A DNA stretch of 64,000 nucleotides. Origin: Actinomycetota bacterium. Its GTDB lineage: Bacteria > Actinomycetota > Actinomycetes > Mycobacteriales > JACQDL01. Of this stretch, positions 47,209-57,261 are shown piece by piece (position 1 is the stretch's first letter; each line of letters starts with the position of its first letter). The stretch covers positions 1 to 64,000 of the forward strand of contig JACQDL010000064.1 of NCBI GenBank assembly GCA_016201065.1, given 5' to 3'. The notes under the pieces were generated by a model. It was not told the DNA's origin and searched no databases. It saw nothing but the letters and a program-made list of their open reading frames with translations. A program made the translations under genes and the position numbers.

Positions 47209-47528
47209 GGCCGCGCCTCCCCTTCCGCGCCCCGTGGGGCGCAATCCCGGTTGGTGTCCGGCGGCGGATGCCACCGTGCCTGGCGCCCCTGGCGCGCCGT
47301 TCCGGGTTCGGAACGAACCTGGACCGAGCGGCGCACCACCGGCAGTCGCCGGATCGGGGCACGCGAAGTCGACACGTCAAGAGACGAGCCGCTCCCCGGA
47401 GTGTACGGCGTCCTGGGTGGCGGCCCGAAACGGGCTGATGTCAAGCCACCATCCACAGGACCCCGGCACGCTCCACAGACGCCCGACGCGGGATTGGTTC
47501 CGGCATCCCCGGGCGGCAGGCTCGCGGC
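47209..47528. other. Divergent intergenic region between rpsB and the M23 gene
   Basis: These 320 bases hold no gene. On the rpsB side, GCGCCCC-GT-GGGGCGC (47227-47242) can form a hairpin close to the rpsB start and may be part of its leader. A GTTCCG/CGGAAC inverted repeat lies near 47300-47316. Promoters for both directions must be here, but no convincing -35/-10 pair can be picked by eye. Confidence 0.5.
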
Positions 47529-48293
47529 ATGACACCGCCGCACAGACCGCCGCACAGGCTGGCGCACAGACGGGCGCACAGACGGGCGCACAGACGGGCG
47601 CGCTGGCACCGCCCGATGGTCGCCGCCATGGTCATGTTCCTGGTCACCCTGGTCGGTGGCGTCCTCACCGGTGGCCGGGCGACCGCCGGCGGTGGGGCGC
47701 AGGCTGACCCTGTCCGGTGGGGGTGGCCGCTTCCGGGTCAGCCCGAGGTCACCCGGCGGTTCGACCCACCGACGACGCCCTACGGTCGTGGACACCGCGG
47801 GGTCGACCTCGCCGCGAGCACCGGCGCGCCGGTGCTCGCGGTCGGCGGCGGGGTCGTGGGGTACGCCGGCCCAGTCGCCGGACGCGGGGTGGTGACCGTG
47901 CTCCACCCCGACGGGCTCCGCACGACCTACGAGCCAGTCCTCGCCGGGCTCCGCCCGGGTCAGCCGGTCAAGCGCGGCGATGAGCTCGGGACGGTGCTGC
48001 CCGGGCATCCGGGTTGCCCTCGGCCGGCATGCCTGCACTGGGGGCTGTTGCGTGGTGATGTCTACCTCGACCCACTGTCGCTGGTCGGCCGTCGACCTGT
48101 CCGGCTGCTCCCGATCACCGTCCCGGTTGCCGGTCCCAGCGGCCGTGCGGTCACAGCTCCCCCAGCCGCGTCGGCGAGGCAGGCGGATCGTTCCGGCCGT
48201 GACCCATGGGTCCGGGTCCAGCAGGTCGGTCTCGCCTGTGCGGTGTGTCTCGTCGCGGTCGGGGCGTTCCTCACCGGCCGCCGACCACCGTGA
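47529..48293 (+). CDS. M23 (LytM) family secreted peptidase
   Basis: The 254-residue protein has a basic His/Arg-rich N-terminus, a signal/anchor span (MVAAMVMFLVTLVGGVLTGG), an M23 domain with GHRGVDLAASTGAPV (zinc His and Asp) and RPACLHWGLLRGDVYLDP (second His), and a C-terminal membrane span (VGLACAVCLVAVGAFLTG). The final HxH motif is LHW rather than HxH, so one zinc ligand is in question and it could be a non-catalytic activator. It is divergent from rpsB, a common actinobacterial order. Likely acts on peptidoglycan at the outer membrane face. Confidence 0.88.
   Translation: MTPPHRPPHRLAHRRAHRRAHRRARWHRPMVAAMVMFLVTLVGGVLTGGRATAGGGAQADPVRWGWPLPGQPEVTRRFDPPTTPYGRGHRGVDLAASTGAPVLAVGGGVVGYAGPVAGRGVVTVLHPDGLRTTYEPVLAGLRPGQPVKRGDELGTVLPGHPGCPRPACLHWGLLRGDVYLDPLSLVGRRPVRLLPITVPVAGPSGRAVTAPPAASARQADRSGRDPWVRVQQVGLACAVCLVAVGAFLTGRRPP
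47562..47597 (+). repeat. 12-bp perfect tandem repeat (3 copies) at the start of the M23 gene
   Basis: GCGCACAGACGG occurs at 47562-47573, 47574-47585 and 47586-47597, giving repeated AHRR units in the basic N-terminus. In-frame, so copy number can vary without frameshift. Confidence 0.95.
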
Positions 48294-48304
48294 GATCGAC
48301 CGGT

Positions 48305-48324
48305 CCGCTCCTGATGGGGAGCGG
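48305..48324. terminator. Hairpin between convergent M23 and xerC genes
   Basis: CCGCTCC (48305-48311) and GGAGCGG (48318-48324) form a 7-base stem with a 6-base loop, between the ends of two convergent genes. It could stop transcription in both directions. Confidence 0.6.
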
Positions 48325-48351
48325 GACACCGCACCACGCGCAGGCAGCCAG

Positions 48352-49368
48352 TCAGGCCCGGGGATGGGCCTGCCGGTAGACCGCCCGGAGCCGCTCGACC
48401 GACACGTGCGTGTAGATCTGGGTGCTCGCCAGGCTCGCGTGCCCCAGGATCTCCTGGACCGACCGCAGGTCGGCGCCGCCATCAAGCAGGTGGGTGGCTG
48501 CGGAGTGACGGAGGCCGTGCGGACCGATGTCGGGAGCGCCCGGCACCGCAGCGACCCGTCGGTGCACGACGCGCCGCACGAGGCGTGGGTCGATACGTCC
48601 GCCCCGGTTGCCGAGGATGAGCGCATGGCCGCTGCGGTCCGTGGCCAGAGCGGGGCGCCCGACAACGAGCCACCGGTCCAGCGCCCGTTCGGCGGGCACG
48701 CCGTACGGGACCGCGCGCGGCTTGCGGCCCTTGCCGAGCACCCGCATCAGCCTCCGTTCGCGGTCGACATCGTCAAGGTCGAGGCCGGCGAGCTCGGCGA
48801 CCCGGACGCCCGTGCCGTAGAGCATCTCCAGGATCATCCGGTCACGCAGCTCGGTCGGGTCGAGGCCGTCGACCGCCTCGATGACCGCGCACGCTTCCGT
48901 CTCGCGCAGCACGGCAGGCAAGGTCCGCTGGGCCTTCGGACCGACCAGCCGCAACCCCGGGTCCTGCTTCAGGAGGCCACGGCGGTACGCGAAGGCGGAA
49001 AACGATCGGACGGCGGCCGTTCGGCGCGCCAGGGTACTGCGTGCCGCACCACGCCGGTGCATGCCGGCCAGCCAGACCCGCATGGCGGCGAGGTCCAGCG
49101 CCGCCAGCTCGGTCGCACCGGACCCTGCCAGCTGATCCATGAGATCGACCAGGTCGGTGAGGTAGGCCCGGACCGTGTGCTCCGACAACGACCGTTCAGC
49201 GCGCAGGTACCGCTCGAAGGCGAGGAGAGGTTCACCCAGCCCCTCTGGGAGCGCGCCCCGCAACTCCGCCGTGGACGGCCGCCGGATGGAGCCGGGGGGG
49301 TCCTCCACGCGTTTCCGGCCACCGTGGCGATGTCTCTCGGCGGCCGACGGATCTCTGGCGCTGACCAT
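48352..49368 (-). CDS. xerC: Tyrosine recombinase XerC-like
   Basis: The 338-residue protein has an N-terminal SAM-like core-binding domain ([20 protein letters not shown]) and the catalytic domain with Arg in [32 protein letters not shown] (His, Arg), [15 protein letters not shown] (His and Tyr nucleophile). It resolves chromosome dimers with a partner XerD. It is about 35 residues longer at the N-terminus than E. coli XerC. In actinobacteria xerC usually lies between dprA and the M23/rpsB genes, as here. Confidence 0.93.
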   Translation of the reverse strand: MVSARDPSAAERHRHGGRKRVEDPPGSIRRPSTAELRGALPEGLGEPLLAFERYLRAERSLSEHTVRAYLTDLVDLMDQLAGSGATELAALDLAAMRVWLAGMHRRGAARSTLARRTAAVRSFSAFAYRRGLLKQDPGLRLVGPKAQRTLPAVLRETEACAVIEAVDGLDPTELRDRMILEMLYGTGVRVAELAGLDLDDVDRERRLMRVLGKGRKPRAVPYGVPAERALDRWLVVGRPALATDRSGHALILGNRGGRIDPRLVRRVVHRRVAAVPGAPDIGPHGLRHSAATHLLDGGADLRSVQEILGHASLASTQIYTHVSVERLRAVYRQAHPRA

Positions 49369-49400
49369 GACACTGACCGTCGTCGCTGGAGCCCATCGCG

Positions 49401-50591
49401 TCAACCTCCCTGGGGGTGAGTCGGTAGCACGGCACCACCCGACGCGCGTGGCTGGGGCGCGAGCCGCCACTCGCCGTTCGTTGACTCGACGAACCCCGCC
49501 GCCTCCAGCACTGGAAGGCTCCGCAGCACCGTCCGAGCCGGCACGCCAGCAGCGCGGGCGATCCGCTCGACGGGCGCCGCGCGACGCACCGGCACCCCGT
49601 CGAGGACCTGCCGCGTCGTGTCGTCGAGGGTATCCAGCGGCACACCCGCCGAGGGATCGCGGCAGCCGTCGAGCCCGGCCCCGAGCGGACCGACTTCCGC
49701 CAGCACATCTGCGGCGCAGGTGACCAGCCGAGCGCCGTCGCGGGCAAGGTCGTGACTGCCGACGGACATCGCCGAGGTGACGGGACCGGGCACCACCATG
49801 ACCGGCCGGCCGAGTTCCCGAGCACGCCGCGCCGTCTGCTTGGCGCCGCTGCGCCGGCCGGCCTCGACCACGACCGTCCCCGCGGTCAACCCCGCGATCA
49901 GCCGGTTGCGGACGAGGAACCGGTGCCGCTGCGGCGCGCAACCCGGCGGCCACTCGCTGACCAGCAGCCCCGTGTCGGCGAGCCGGTCGAACAGCCTCCG
50001 GTTGCCGGCCGGGTACGGCAGGTCCAGCCCGCCCGCGATGACCGCGATCGTCGGGGTCGATCCGCTCAACGCGCCGCGATGGGCCGCCGCATCGATGCCG
50101 TAGGCGCCCCCCGAAACCACCGACCAACCCTGCTCGGACAGGTGGTACGCGAGGTCCGTCGCCACATGCGTCCCATACGCCGTCGCCGCCCGACTGCCGA
50201 CCACCGCGACGGCACGCTCGGTCAGCTCCACGGTCCGCCCGGCCCCCCGCAGCCACAGCATCAGCGGTGCGGCCAGATCGGGCACGCCCCGTGCGGTGGC
50301 CACGTCCATCGGCAGAAGTGGGTACGCCGGCCAGTCCGGATCTTCGGGGAAGAGCGTCCGGATGCCGTGCCGGTGGGCGATCTCCAGATCCCGGTCCACC
50401 CTGTCCTCAGCGCTGCGTGCCGCCGCCAGTGACCGGATCGCGTCCGGGGCCGCTCCGCACCGGATCCGGTGCGCGGCCTCCTGCGGACCGAGACGCTCGA
50501 CGTACTCGATCACCGCGGCGGAGCCCGGCTCCACCGTCCTCGCCAACCACACGCGGGCCCGCCGCGCATCGTCAAGGCCGCCACCAGTCAT
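49401..50591 (-). CDS. dprA: DNA-processing protein DprA
   Basis: The 396-residue protein has the Rossmann-like fold: [34 protein letters not shown] and [20 protein letters not shown], and a C-terminal winged-helix ([20 protein letters not shown]). DprA loads RecA on incoming single strands in transformation; in actinobacteria its role is less clear because most lack other competence genes. It overlaps comM by four bases. Confidence 0.96.
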   Translation of the reverse strand: MTGGGLDDARRARVWLARTVEPGSAAVIEYVERLGPQEAAHRIRCGAAPDAIRSLAAARSAEDRVDRDLEIAHRHGIRTLFPEDPDWPAYPLLPMDVATARGVPDLAAPLMLWLRGAGRTVELTERAVAVVGSRAATAYGTHVATDLAYHLSEQGWSVVSGGAYGIDAAAHRGALSGSTPTIAVIAGGLDLPYPAGNRRLFDRLADTGLLVSEWPPGCAPQRHRFLVRNRLIAGLTAGTVVVEAGRRSGAKQTARRARELGRPVMVVPGPVTSAMSVGSHDLARDGARLVTCAADVLAEVGPLGAGLDGCRDPSAGVPLDTLDDTTRQVLDGVPVRRAAPVERIARAAGVPARTVLRSLPVLEAAGFVESTNGEWRLAPQPRASGGAVLPTHPQGG

Positions 50592-52111
50592 GCGACGGCC
50601 CGGTGCCGCAGTCGAAGGTAGGCGGCCTCGTTGACATCGCCGGCATCCGGCATACCTCGCCCGGCCAGGTCGGCGATCGACCAGGCGACCCGGAGCACCC
50701 GCTCGTAGCCACGGAGGCTCAGCTCACCCCGGTCGAGGAGCCGATCGGCAAGCTCACGGGCAGTCCTGGGGAGCGGCCAGCGGCAGCGCAGCTCACGTCC
50801 GGGTACCTCGCAGTTCAGCCGCCACGGCGTACCGGCGAACCTCTCACCGGCGGCGGCCCGGGCCGCGCCAACCCGCTCGGCCACCACCGCGCTGGACTCG
50901 CCGCGATCCGAGGCGTGGAGCTCGGCCCCGCCGACGGGAGTCAGATCGACCTGGAGGTCGACCCGATCCAGGAGCGGCCCGGACAGGCGCGCCGCGTAGC
51001 GACGCCGCACGGTCGACGGGCAGCAGCACGCCTGGTCGCCGGACGCGGAGGCACACGGGCAAGGGTTGGCCGCGAGGACGAGCTGGCATCGGGCCGGATA
51101 GCGGGTCACGCCGTGGGCCCGGGCGAGCACCACCTCGCCCCGTTCCATCGGTTGCCGGAGCGAGTCCAGCACGCGCGGGGCGAACTCCGGCGCCTCGTCG
51201 AGGAACAGGATCCCGCGGTGCGCCAGCGACACCGCTCCCGGCCCGGCCAGCCCCGTGCCGCCGCCCACCAGCGCCGCCATCGACGCGGTGTGGTGCGGAT
51301 CCTGGAACGGTGGCCGGCGGATCAACGGCGGGCCCTCCGGCAACGCCCCGGCGACCGAGTGGATCGCGGTCACCTCCAGCGCCGCCTCGTCGTCAAGGGC
51401 TGGCAGCAGACCTGGCAGCCGCTCGGCGAGCATGGTCTTGCCGGAGCCTGGGGGCCCGGACAGGAACAGGTGGTGGCCGCCTGCCGCGGCGACCTCCACG
51501 GCACGCCGCCCGACGGCCTGACCCACGAGGTCATCAAGGTCAGGACCGGCCACCCGGGCGGGCTGCCCCGACGGTCGGCCCACCACCACGTCGGCCGGGT
51601 CGCCCCGCAGCCAGGCAGCGACGTCGGCGAGGCGGGCCGCGCCGCGCACCTCCACCCCGGAAACGAGAGCGGCCTCGGCGGCGTTCGCCCGCGGCACCAG
51701 CACCCGGCGCACTCCGGCCCGCGCGGCGGCGACCACCGCGGGGAGCACCCCACGCACGGGCCGCACCCTGCCATCCAGCCCGAGCTCGCCGAGGACCACG
51801 ACGTCGTCCAGCGCCCCGACCGGAACCTGCCCAGCGGCGCCACCGATCGCCAGGGCGAGCGCGAGGTCAAAGTGCGAGCCGTGCTTGCGCAACGACGCAG
51901 GAAGCAACCCGACCGTGATCCGGCGAGCCGGCCACGCCAGACCCGAGTTCAGCATCGCCGCCCGGACCCGGTCCCGGGACTCCGACAGCGCCTCGTCCGG
52001 CAGACCGACCAGGCTGAATCCCGGAAGCCCCGCGGACAGGTCCGCCTCCAGGTCGACGAGGTGACCGTCGACCCCCAGAACGGTGACGGAGCGGGTCCGG
52101 GCGAGCGCCAT
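50588..52111 (-). CDS. comM: ComM/YifB AAA+ ATPase (Mg-chelatase-like)
   Basis: The 507-residue protein begins with a Lon-protease-like domain (VLGVDGHLVDLEADLSAGLP), followed by a magnesium-chelatase-type AAA+ core with Walker A SGPPGSGKTMLAERL, LVLAANPCPC and a four-Cys insert between GDQACCCPST and the C-terminus. ComM is a helicase that extends recombination during transformation. It shares one base with the yraN stop (TGATG). Confidence 0.94.
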   Translation of the reverse strand: MALARTRSVTVLGVDGHLVDLEADLSAGLPGFSLVGLPDEALSESRDRVRAAMLNSGLAWPARRITVGLLPASLRKHGSHFDLALALAIGGAAGQVPVGALDDVVVLGELGLDGRVRPVRGVLPAVVAAARAGVRRVLVPRANAAEAALVSGVEVRGAARLADVAAWLRGDPADVVVGRPSGQPARVAGPDLDDLVGQAVGRRAVEVAAAGGHHLFLSGPPGSGKTMLAERLPGLLPALDDEAALEVTAIHSVAGALPEGPPLIRRPPFQDPHHTASMAALVGGGTGLAGPGAVSLAHRGILFLDEAPEFAPRVLDSLRQPMERGEVVLARAHGVTRYPARCQLVLAANPCPCASASGDQACCCPSTVRRRYAARLSGPLLDRVDLQVDLTPVGGAELHASDRGESSAVVAERVGAARAAAGERFAGTPWRLNCEVPGRELRCRWPLPRTARELADRLLDRGELSLRGYERVLRVAWSIADLAGRGMPDAGDVNEAAYLRLRHRAVA

Positions 52112-52464
52112 CAGAAGGCCCCGGGCAGGTGCCGGACCCGCAGGCCACCGCTGCCCCTGAGCACGGTGACCACATCGAACCGCAGCTCCACGGCAGCGTG
52201 TTCGTGGGCGGCGAGCCAGCGCAGGGCCAACCGGCGCACTCTGCCCGCCTTGGCCCGCCCGACAGCCTCGGCGGGGTCACCGAAGGCGAGCCCGGACCGG
52301 GTCTTGACCTCGCAGAACACGAGCACCGGGCCGTCCCTGGCCACGATGTCGAGCTCACCCTCCGGGCAGCGCCAGTTGCGGTCGAGCACGACCAACCCAG
52401 CCCGCTCCAGCTGCTCCACCGCGACCTGCTCACCGAACCGGCCTAGCGCATCCTTGACTCGCAT
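52111..52464 (-). CDS. yraN: YraN/UPF0102 endonuclease-like protein
   Basis: The 117-residue protein shows the PD-(D/E)XK-like core: LGRFGEQVAVEQLERAG, NWRCPEGELDIVARDG (Glu, Asp) and VFCEVKTRSG (Glu, Lys). The family clusters with comM/dprA/rnhB and is thought to be a nuclease; no clear assay exists to my knowledge. ATG 52464 gives the conserved N-terminus. Confidence 0.92.
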   Translation of the reverse strand: MRVKDALGRFGEQVAVEQLERAGLVVLDRNWRCPEGELDIVARDGPVLVFCEVKTRSGLAFGDPAEAVGRAKAGRVRRLALRWLAAHEHAAVELRFDVVTVLRGSGGLRVRHLPGAF

Positions 52465-52580
52465 GCCTCCAGCGTGCGGGCGAGCGGGCCGATCGGCGCC
52501 GGCAGCTACCACGTTGTGGATGAGGTCGACGGCTGTGGACGGTCGCTTGACCGACCCCGCCCGATCCCGTGCCGCCCCGG

Positions 52581-52889
52581 CTAGTCGCCCGGCAGCTCCA
52601 GCTCGGGGCGCTCCAGCTCCTCGATGTTCACGTCCTTGAAGGTGACGACACGGACGTTCTTGACGAATCGCGCCGGACGGTACATGTCCCAGACCCATGC
52701 GTCCTGCATGGCCACCTCGAAGTAGATCTCGCCGTCGGCGTTCCGCGGCTGCAGGTCGACTGAGTTCGTGAGGTAGAAGCGGCGCTCAGTCTCCACGACG
52801 TAGGAGAACTGCCGCACGATGTCGCGGTACTCGCGATAGAGCTGCAGCTCCATCTCGGTCTCGTACTGCTCGAGATCCTCGGTGCTCAT
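52581..52889 (-). CDS. DUF2469 protein
   Basis: The 102-residue protein begins MSTEDLEQYETEMELQLYRE and contains FSYVVETERRFYLTNSVDLQ; it is nearly invariant across actinobacteria next to rnhB. It is acidic and helical at the N-terminus; no function is known. It overlaps the rnhB stop by four bases, so it is translated with it. Confidence 0.93.
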   Translation of the reverse strand: MSTEDLEQYETEMELQLYREYRDIVRQFSYVVETERRFYLTNSVDLQPRNADGEIYFEVAMQDAWVWDMYRPARFVKNVRVVTFKDVNIEELERPELELPGD

Positions 52890-53587
52890 CCAGTCACGCT
52901 CTCCATGCGAGGTGGGAAGACCCCTCCATTCTGGCCCACCGCGCGGGCAACGTTGACGTAGGAGTAGCGATGTTCCGGGCAGGGACCGAGCGCGGCGAGC
53001 GCGGCGGCGTGCGCGGGGGTGACATAACCCTTGTGGGTGGCGAAGTCGTACCGCGGGTAGCGGTCGTGCAGGCGGGACATCTCCCGGTCCCGGGTGACCT
53101 TGGCCAGTACCGAGGCGGCGGCGACACAGGCGGCCACCCGGTCGCCCCTCCAGACGGCCAGCGCCGGAACACCCAGCCCGTCCACGCCGAACCCGTCGGT
53201 CAGCACGTAGGACGGGGCCGGCGACAGCCGCGCCAGCGCCCGCCGCATGCCCTCCAGGTTCGTCACGTGGAGGCCACGACGATCCACCTCCGCCACCGGG
53301 ATCACGACCACCGCCCAGGACTCGGCCCGGGACACCACTTCCTCATACACCCGCTCCCGGGCCGCCGGAGTGAGCAGCTTGGAATCCGCCAACCCGGGAA
53401 CCTGGCCGCGCCGCCCAGCGGGCAGCGCGCAGGCGGCCACCACCAGCGGTCCGGCGCACGCCCCCCGGCCCGCCTCGTCCGCACCGGCGATCCGCGCGAA
53501 GCCGCGGCGGCGCAGCGCCGTCTCCAGCGCCCACAACCCGGCGGAGCGCCGTACCGCCGTCCGCTGCGGGCTCCTCACCCGGCCCAC
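52886..53587 (-). CDS. rnhB: Ribonuclease HII
   Basis: The 233-residue enzyme removes ribonucleotides from DNA and RNA-DNA hybrids. Active-site residues are in ADEAGRGACAGPLVVAA (Asp, Glu), FGVDGLGVPALAV and ASVLAKVTRDREMSRL. The N-terminus is about 20 residues longer than usual; internal starts are possible. It follows lepB by 15 bases. Confidence 0.96.
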   Translation of the reverse strand: MGRVRSPQRTAVRRSAGLWALETALRRRGFARIAGADEAGRGACAGPLVVAACALPAGRRGQVPGLADSKLLTPAARERVYEEVVSRAESWAVVVIPVAEVDRRGLHVTNLEGMRRALARLSPAPSYVLTDGFGVDGLGVPALAVWRGDRVAACVAAASVLAKVTRDREMSRLHDRYPRYDFATHKGYVTPAHAAALAALGPCPEHRYSYVNVARAVGQNGGVFPPRMESVTG

Positions 53588-53602
53588 CTCGGCACCGCGA
53601 CC

Positions 53603-54481
53603 CTACCGGCGCCGAGCCGCCAGCCGCCGGGTCCGCCGCCACCGCCACACGCCGGCCGGGAGCATGACCGCGAGGCTCATCGTGAGCGGTACGGCGGCGC
53701 CCACCGGTCGGCTGGCAGTGACCGTGGACGGCGTGCCCAGGGTGTTCCACCTCGACGGCGGCCACGCGATGACGAACGCGCGGCCGATCACATCGCTGAC
53801 CGCGACGGTGCCGTGCCCGGGGTCAGCCATGTGCGCGCGGCTGTCCAGGGAGTCGTTTCGGTGGTCGCCCATCACCCACAACCGGCCCTGCGGGACCAGC
53901 ACCGGTCCGAACGAGCCCGTGTCCGGCGTCGCCGGACCATCGACGTAGACGTATGGCTCGGTCAGCGGCCGGCCGTCGACCAGCACCCGCCCCTCGGCGT
54001 CGCAGCACCGCACGGTCTGGCCGCCCACGGCGATCACCCGCTTGATGAAGTCCTTCTCGTTGGGCTGCGCGATGCCCACCAGCTGGCCCAGGGCTCGCGC
54101 CGCCCAGGCAACCGGGTTGGTGGGCGGCGACACCCGGGACTCCGGCGCCCACGAGTCCGCTCCGCGGAAGACCACGATGTCGCCCGGCTGCGGGTCCCGG
54201 AACCGGTAGCTCAGCTTCTCGACGAGGACCCGATCACCCGAGCATCCGCCGCATCCGTGCAGGGTCTGCTCCATGGAGCCGGACGGGATGAAGAACGCCT
54301 GCGCCACGAATGTCTTGATCAGAAACGCCAGCACGAGGGCGATCCCGAGCAGGATCGGAAGCTCCCGCCAGAACGACGACCGCACCTTCGGCGCCGCCCG
54401 ATCGGTACCGGCGGCGATACCGGCGGTACCGGCGGTACCGGGGGAATCGACGGAGGACTCGACGGGGGTTTCCTCACTCAT
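53603..54481 (-). CDS. lepB: Signal peptidase I
   Basis: The 292-residue protein has one N-terminal span (ELPILLGIALVLAFLIKTFV), the catalytic Ser69 in IPSGSMEQTL and Lys147 in DFIKRVIAVGG, then VMGDHRNDSLDSR; a second hydrophobic stretch ends the protein. It removes Sec signal peptides, for example from the NlpC/P60 enzyme. The N-terminus has a short GTAGTAG run from a DNA repeat. The CGGC after Ser69 in HGCGGCSGDRV adds two Cys, as in many actinobacteria. Confidence 0.97.
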   Translation of the reverse strand: MSEETPVESSVDSPGTAGTAGIAAGTDRAAPKVRSSFWRELPILLGIALVLAFLIKTFVAQAFFIPSGSMEQTLHGCGGCSGDRVLVEKLSYRFRDPQPGDIVVFRGADSWAPESRVSPPTNPVAWAARALGQLVGIAQPNEKDFIKRVIAVGGQTVRCCDAEGRVLVDGRPLTEPYVYVDGPATPDTGSFGPVLVPQGRLWVMGDHRNDSLDSRAHMADPGHGTVAVSDVIGRAFVIAWPPSRWNTLGTPSTVTASRPVGAAVPLTMSLAVMLPAGVWRWRRTRRLAARRR

Positions 54482-54517
54482 TCCGCGGAGCCTAACCCGG
54501 CAACCTGAGACGCATCC

Positions 54518-54877
54518 TCAGCGAGCCGGGGCCGTCTCCCGCTTCTCCCTGATCTTGGCGGCCTTGCCGCGCAGGTCGCGCAGGTAGTAGAGCTTGGCCC
54601 GGCGGACGTCGCCGCGGGTCACAATCTCGATCTTGGCGATGATCGGCGTGTGCACCGGGAACGTGCGCTCGACCCCGATGCCGAAGCTCACCTTGCGGAC
54701 GGTGAACGTCTCCCGCACACCGCCGCCCTGGCGCCGGATCACCACGCCCTGGAAGACCTGGATCCGCTCGCGGGTGCCCTCGACCACCCGCACGTGCACC
54801 TTGACGGTGTCGCCGGGCCGGAAGTCCGGGATGTCGGAACGCAGCGACCGAGCGTCCAGGGCGTCCAGGGTATGCAT
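54518..54877 (-). CDS. rplS: 50S ribosomal protein L19
   Basis: The 119-residue protein shows [40 protein letters not shown] and [19 protein letters not shown]. It lies at the interface of subunits. The ATG at 54877 gives the normal start; an upstream extension is not conserved. It follows trmD across a 157-base leader with a short hairpin (TCCTC/GAGGA). Confidence 0.98.
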   Translation of the reverse strand: MHTLDALDARSLRSDIPDFRPGDTVKVHVRVVEGTRERIQVFQGVVIRRQGGGVRETFTVRKVSFGIGVERTFPVHTPIIAKIEIVTRGDVRRAKLYYLRDLRGKAAKIREKRETAPAR

Positions 54878-55034
54878 CTCGGCCTTCGCTTCCTCAGTAC
54901 GACGGACACGCACGCACGTGCCGTGATCATCTCGACCTGGTGGCAGTCACCAGCCGCCCGACCGGGCAGCGGCAGCCAGCCCACTGTGCCACATCCTCGC
55001 GGGAGGACGAAAACCGGGGCGCCGCGGGAGGGGG

Positions 55035-55823
55035 TCAGGACGGGTGGCCAGGACGGTTCCCGGCCGGTGGGACATCCGCCGCCACCTCGGCGACGACGGC
55101 CTGGTCCCGATCGTCGAGAGTCCCCGCCGGGAGCGCCGCCAGCAGATCCGGCCGGCGGCGGGCGGTACGGCGCAGTGCCTCGTCCCGGCGCCAACGGGTG
55201 ATCTGCTCATGGTGCCCGGAGAGCAGCACCTCCGGCACCCGACGCCCCCGCCAGATCTCGGGGCGGGTGTACGCCGGCCCCTCCAGCAAGCCGTCGGCGA
55301 AGGAGTCCTGCTCGGCGCTGGCCACGTTCCCGAGCACCCCGGGCAGCAGCCGGGCCACCGCCTCCACCACGACCAGCACCGCGACCTCACCACCGGCGAG
55401 CACGTAGTCGCCCAGCGACAGCTCGGTGACCGGCATCCGGGCCGTCGCGTCGTCGATCACCCGCTGGTCGATGCCCTCGTACCGGCCGCAGGCGAACATC
55501 AGCCACGGCTCGCGGGCGAGCTCGTGGGCCAACCGCTGGGTGAACGGCACGCCGGCGGGGGTCGGCAGCACCAGCCGCGGCGGCGGGGTCCGGTCCGGTG
55601 GCGCGACCGCGTCCAGGGCCCGCCCCCACGGTTCGGGCTTCATCAGCATCCCCGGCCCCCCGCCGTACGGGGAGTCGTCGACCGTCCGGTGCGCGTCCTC
55701 GGTCCACCGCCGCAGGTCGTGCACGGTGACGTCGAGCCGACCCCGGTCGACGGCCCGGCCGATCAGGGACTGGCGCAGTGGTGCCAGGTACTCGGGGAAG
55801 ATCGAGATGACGTCGATCCTCAT
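55035..55823 (-). CDS. trmD: tRNA (guanine-N1)-methyltransferase
   Basis: The 262-residue SPOUT-family enzyme methylates G37 of tRNA and prevents frameshifts. The trefoil-knot motifs are [27 protein letters not shown] and [18 protein letters not shown]. The N-terminus [20 protein letters not shown] is standard. Its ATG start overlaps the rimM stop. Confidence 0.98.
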   Translation of the reverse strand: MRIDVISIFPEYLAPLRQSLIGRAVDRGRLDVTVHDLRRWTEDAHRTVDDSPYGGGPGMLMKPEPWGRALDAVAPPDRTPPPRLVLPTPAGVPFTQRLAHELAREPWLMFACGRYEGIDQRVIDDATARMPVTELSLGDYVLAGGEVAVLVVVEAVARLLPGVLGNVASAEQDSFADGLLEGPAYTRPEIWRGRRVPEVLLSGHHEQITRWRRDEALRRTARRRPDLLAALPAGTLDDRDQAVVAEVAADVPPAGNRPGHPS

Positions 55824-56329
55824 AGCTCCAGCAGCCCCTCGGGCGGGGCGACGACGAGCCGGCCGCCGGGCAGGTCGACCTCCGGCACCATCGCGGTGAG
55901 GAACGGCACCAGCGCCTCGCCGCCCGCGGACCGGGCCACCGCGAGCAGGTCGCCGGACGGTGCGTGGATCACCTCCGACACCACGCCCAGCACCTGCCCG
56001 TCCGGCAGCTCTGCCCGCAGACCGACGAGCTGGTGGTCGTAGAACTCATCCGGGTCGGTCAGCTCGGCCAGATCTGTGGTGTCGACCACGAGCAGGGTGC
56101 CCCGCAGCCGCTCTGCCGCCTCCCGACCGCCCACCCCGTCGAAGGTGAGCAGCAGCCGGCCGGAATGCCAGTGCATCCGGCCGACCGTCAACGGACCCCG
56201 TTCGGCCGGGTCGGTGACGAGCACCGACCCGGCCGCGAAGCGCGCCTCCGGGTCGTCGGTGCGGACCTCGACCGACACCTCACCGCGCACACCGTGCGGC
56301 TTGCCGATGCGCCCGACGATGAGCTGCAC
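55820..56329 (-). CDS. rimM: 16S rRNA processing factor RimM
   Basis: The 169-residue protein has the RimM N-terminal [20 protein letters not shown] and the PRC-barrel [18 protein letters not shown] then [12 protein letters not shown]. It helps assemble the 30S head. It lies three bases after the khpA stop. Confidence 0.97.
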   Translation of the reverse strand: MQLIVGRIGKPHGVRGEVSVEVRTDDPEARFAAGSVLVTDPAERGPLTVGRMHWHSGRLLLTFDGVGGREAAERLRGTLLVVDTTDLAELTDPDEFYDHQLVGLRAELPDGQVLGVVSEVIHAPSGDLLAVARSAGGEALVPFLTAMVPEVDLPGGRLVVAPPEGLLEL

Positions 56330-56332
56330 CGG

Positions 56333-56569
56333 CTAGGGCCGGTCGGTGTCCACGACGTCCACCCGGACGCCCCGACCACCGATACCGGCCATCACCTGGC
56401 GCAGCGCCTTGGCAGTGCGGCCGTTTCGCCCGATCACCTTGCCCAGATCGTCCGGGTGGACCCGAACCTCCAGCCGGCGCCCACGTCGGGAGCTGACCAG
56501 GTCCACCCGCACGTCATCGGGATTGTCGACGATCCCGCGGACCAGGTGCTCCAACGCGGAGGCGAGCAC
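56333..56569 (-). CDS. khpA: KH-domain RNA-binding protein KhpA
   Basis: The 78-residue protein is one KH domain: LVRGIVDNPDDVRV then LEVRVHPDDLGKVIGRNGRT with the GxxG loop GRNG. KhpA pairs with KhpB (Jag) in Gram-positive bacteria to bind RNA and set cell length. It always lies between rpsP and rimM. Its GTG start is adjacent to the rpsP stop. Confidence 0.95.
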   Translation of the reverse strand: MLASALEHLVRGIVDNPDDVRVDLVSSRRGRRLEVRVHPDDLGKVIGRNGRTAKALRQVMAGIGGRGVRVDVVDTDRP

Positions 56570-57034
56570 CTAGCCCTCCGCGGGCACGGCGGCCGGCTCG
56601 GCCGCGGCAGGCACGGCGTCGGTGGCTGGACCGGCGTCGGCCTTCTTCGCCGCCTTCTTCTTCGGCGTCGTGGCCGCGGTGGTCGGCTCCTCCATGGCCT
56701 GCTTCGCGGCGGCCTCGAAGATGGCCCGCCGGTCCGGCTTGGGCGGCGCGGTACGCACGCCCTGGGTCGGGGCGGGCAGCCCCTTGTGCGCCTGCCAGTC
56801 GCCGGTCAGCTTGAGCAGGACCGCGACCGGCTCGGTCGGCTGCGCACCGACACCCAGCCAGTACCGCGCCCGCTCGGAGTCCACCTCGATGAACGAGGGG
56901 TCCTCCTTCGGACGGTACTTCCCGATGATCTCGATGTATTTGCCGTCCCGCTTGGTCCGGGCGTCCGCGACAACGATGCGGTACTGCGGGTTGCGGATCT
57001 TGCCATGGCGCTGCAGTTTGATCTTGACAGCCAC
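56570..57034 (-). CDS. rpsP: 30S ribosomal protein S16 with Ala/Lys-rich tail
   Basis: The 154-residue protein starts [20 protein letters not shown] and has [19 protein letters not shown], which is the normal ~85-residue S16. The extra 60-70 residues ([20 protein letters not shown]...) are low-complexity, as often in actinobacteria. The GTG at 57034 is used, with GGAG upstream. Confidence 0.97.
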   Translation of the reverse strand: MAVKIKLQRHGKIRNPQYRIVVADARTKRDGKYIEIIGKYRPKEDPSFIEVDSERARYWLGVGAQPTEPVAVLLKLTGDWQAHKGLPAPTQGVRTAPPKPDRRAIFEAAAKQAMEEPTTAATTPKKKAAKKADAGPATDAVPAAAEPAAVPAEG

Positions 57035-57261
57035 GTTTGCCGATGCTCCGGTCGATTGAAAGGGTGAACTCCTGGCAACCGCGTGGGGCTCGGTGCCAGG
57101 TGTTCGGGGACAGGATGCGCGGTGGTGAGAGGGTCCGCCCGCGCGCCCAGTGCTCGGCCGATGATTCTGCCACGAGACCACCCCGCAGAGCGAAACCGAC
57201 CGGACCCGAACGTCCCGCCGGCCGGCTCCGGCTCCCGGCTCCGGCTCGCGGCTGGGTGAGA
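57035..57261 (-). promoter_or_regulatory. rpsP leader with a CCTGGCA/TGCCAGG inverted repeat
   Basis: Between proS and rpsP, CCTGGCA (57071-57077) and TGCCAGG (57094-57100) pair over seven bases around a 16-base loop, about 37 bases before the rpsP start. It may be an attenuator or leader structure for the rpsP operon. A GGCTCC(G/C)GGCTC-type direct repeat lies near 57215-57245. No gene. Confidence 0.4.

Noticed and set aside
57035-57261. Possible tRNA gene in the proS-rpsP gap
   Set aside because: No cloverleaf, no T-loop GTTCGA-type consensus in register, only one 7-base inverted repeat.
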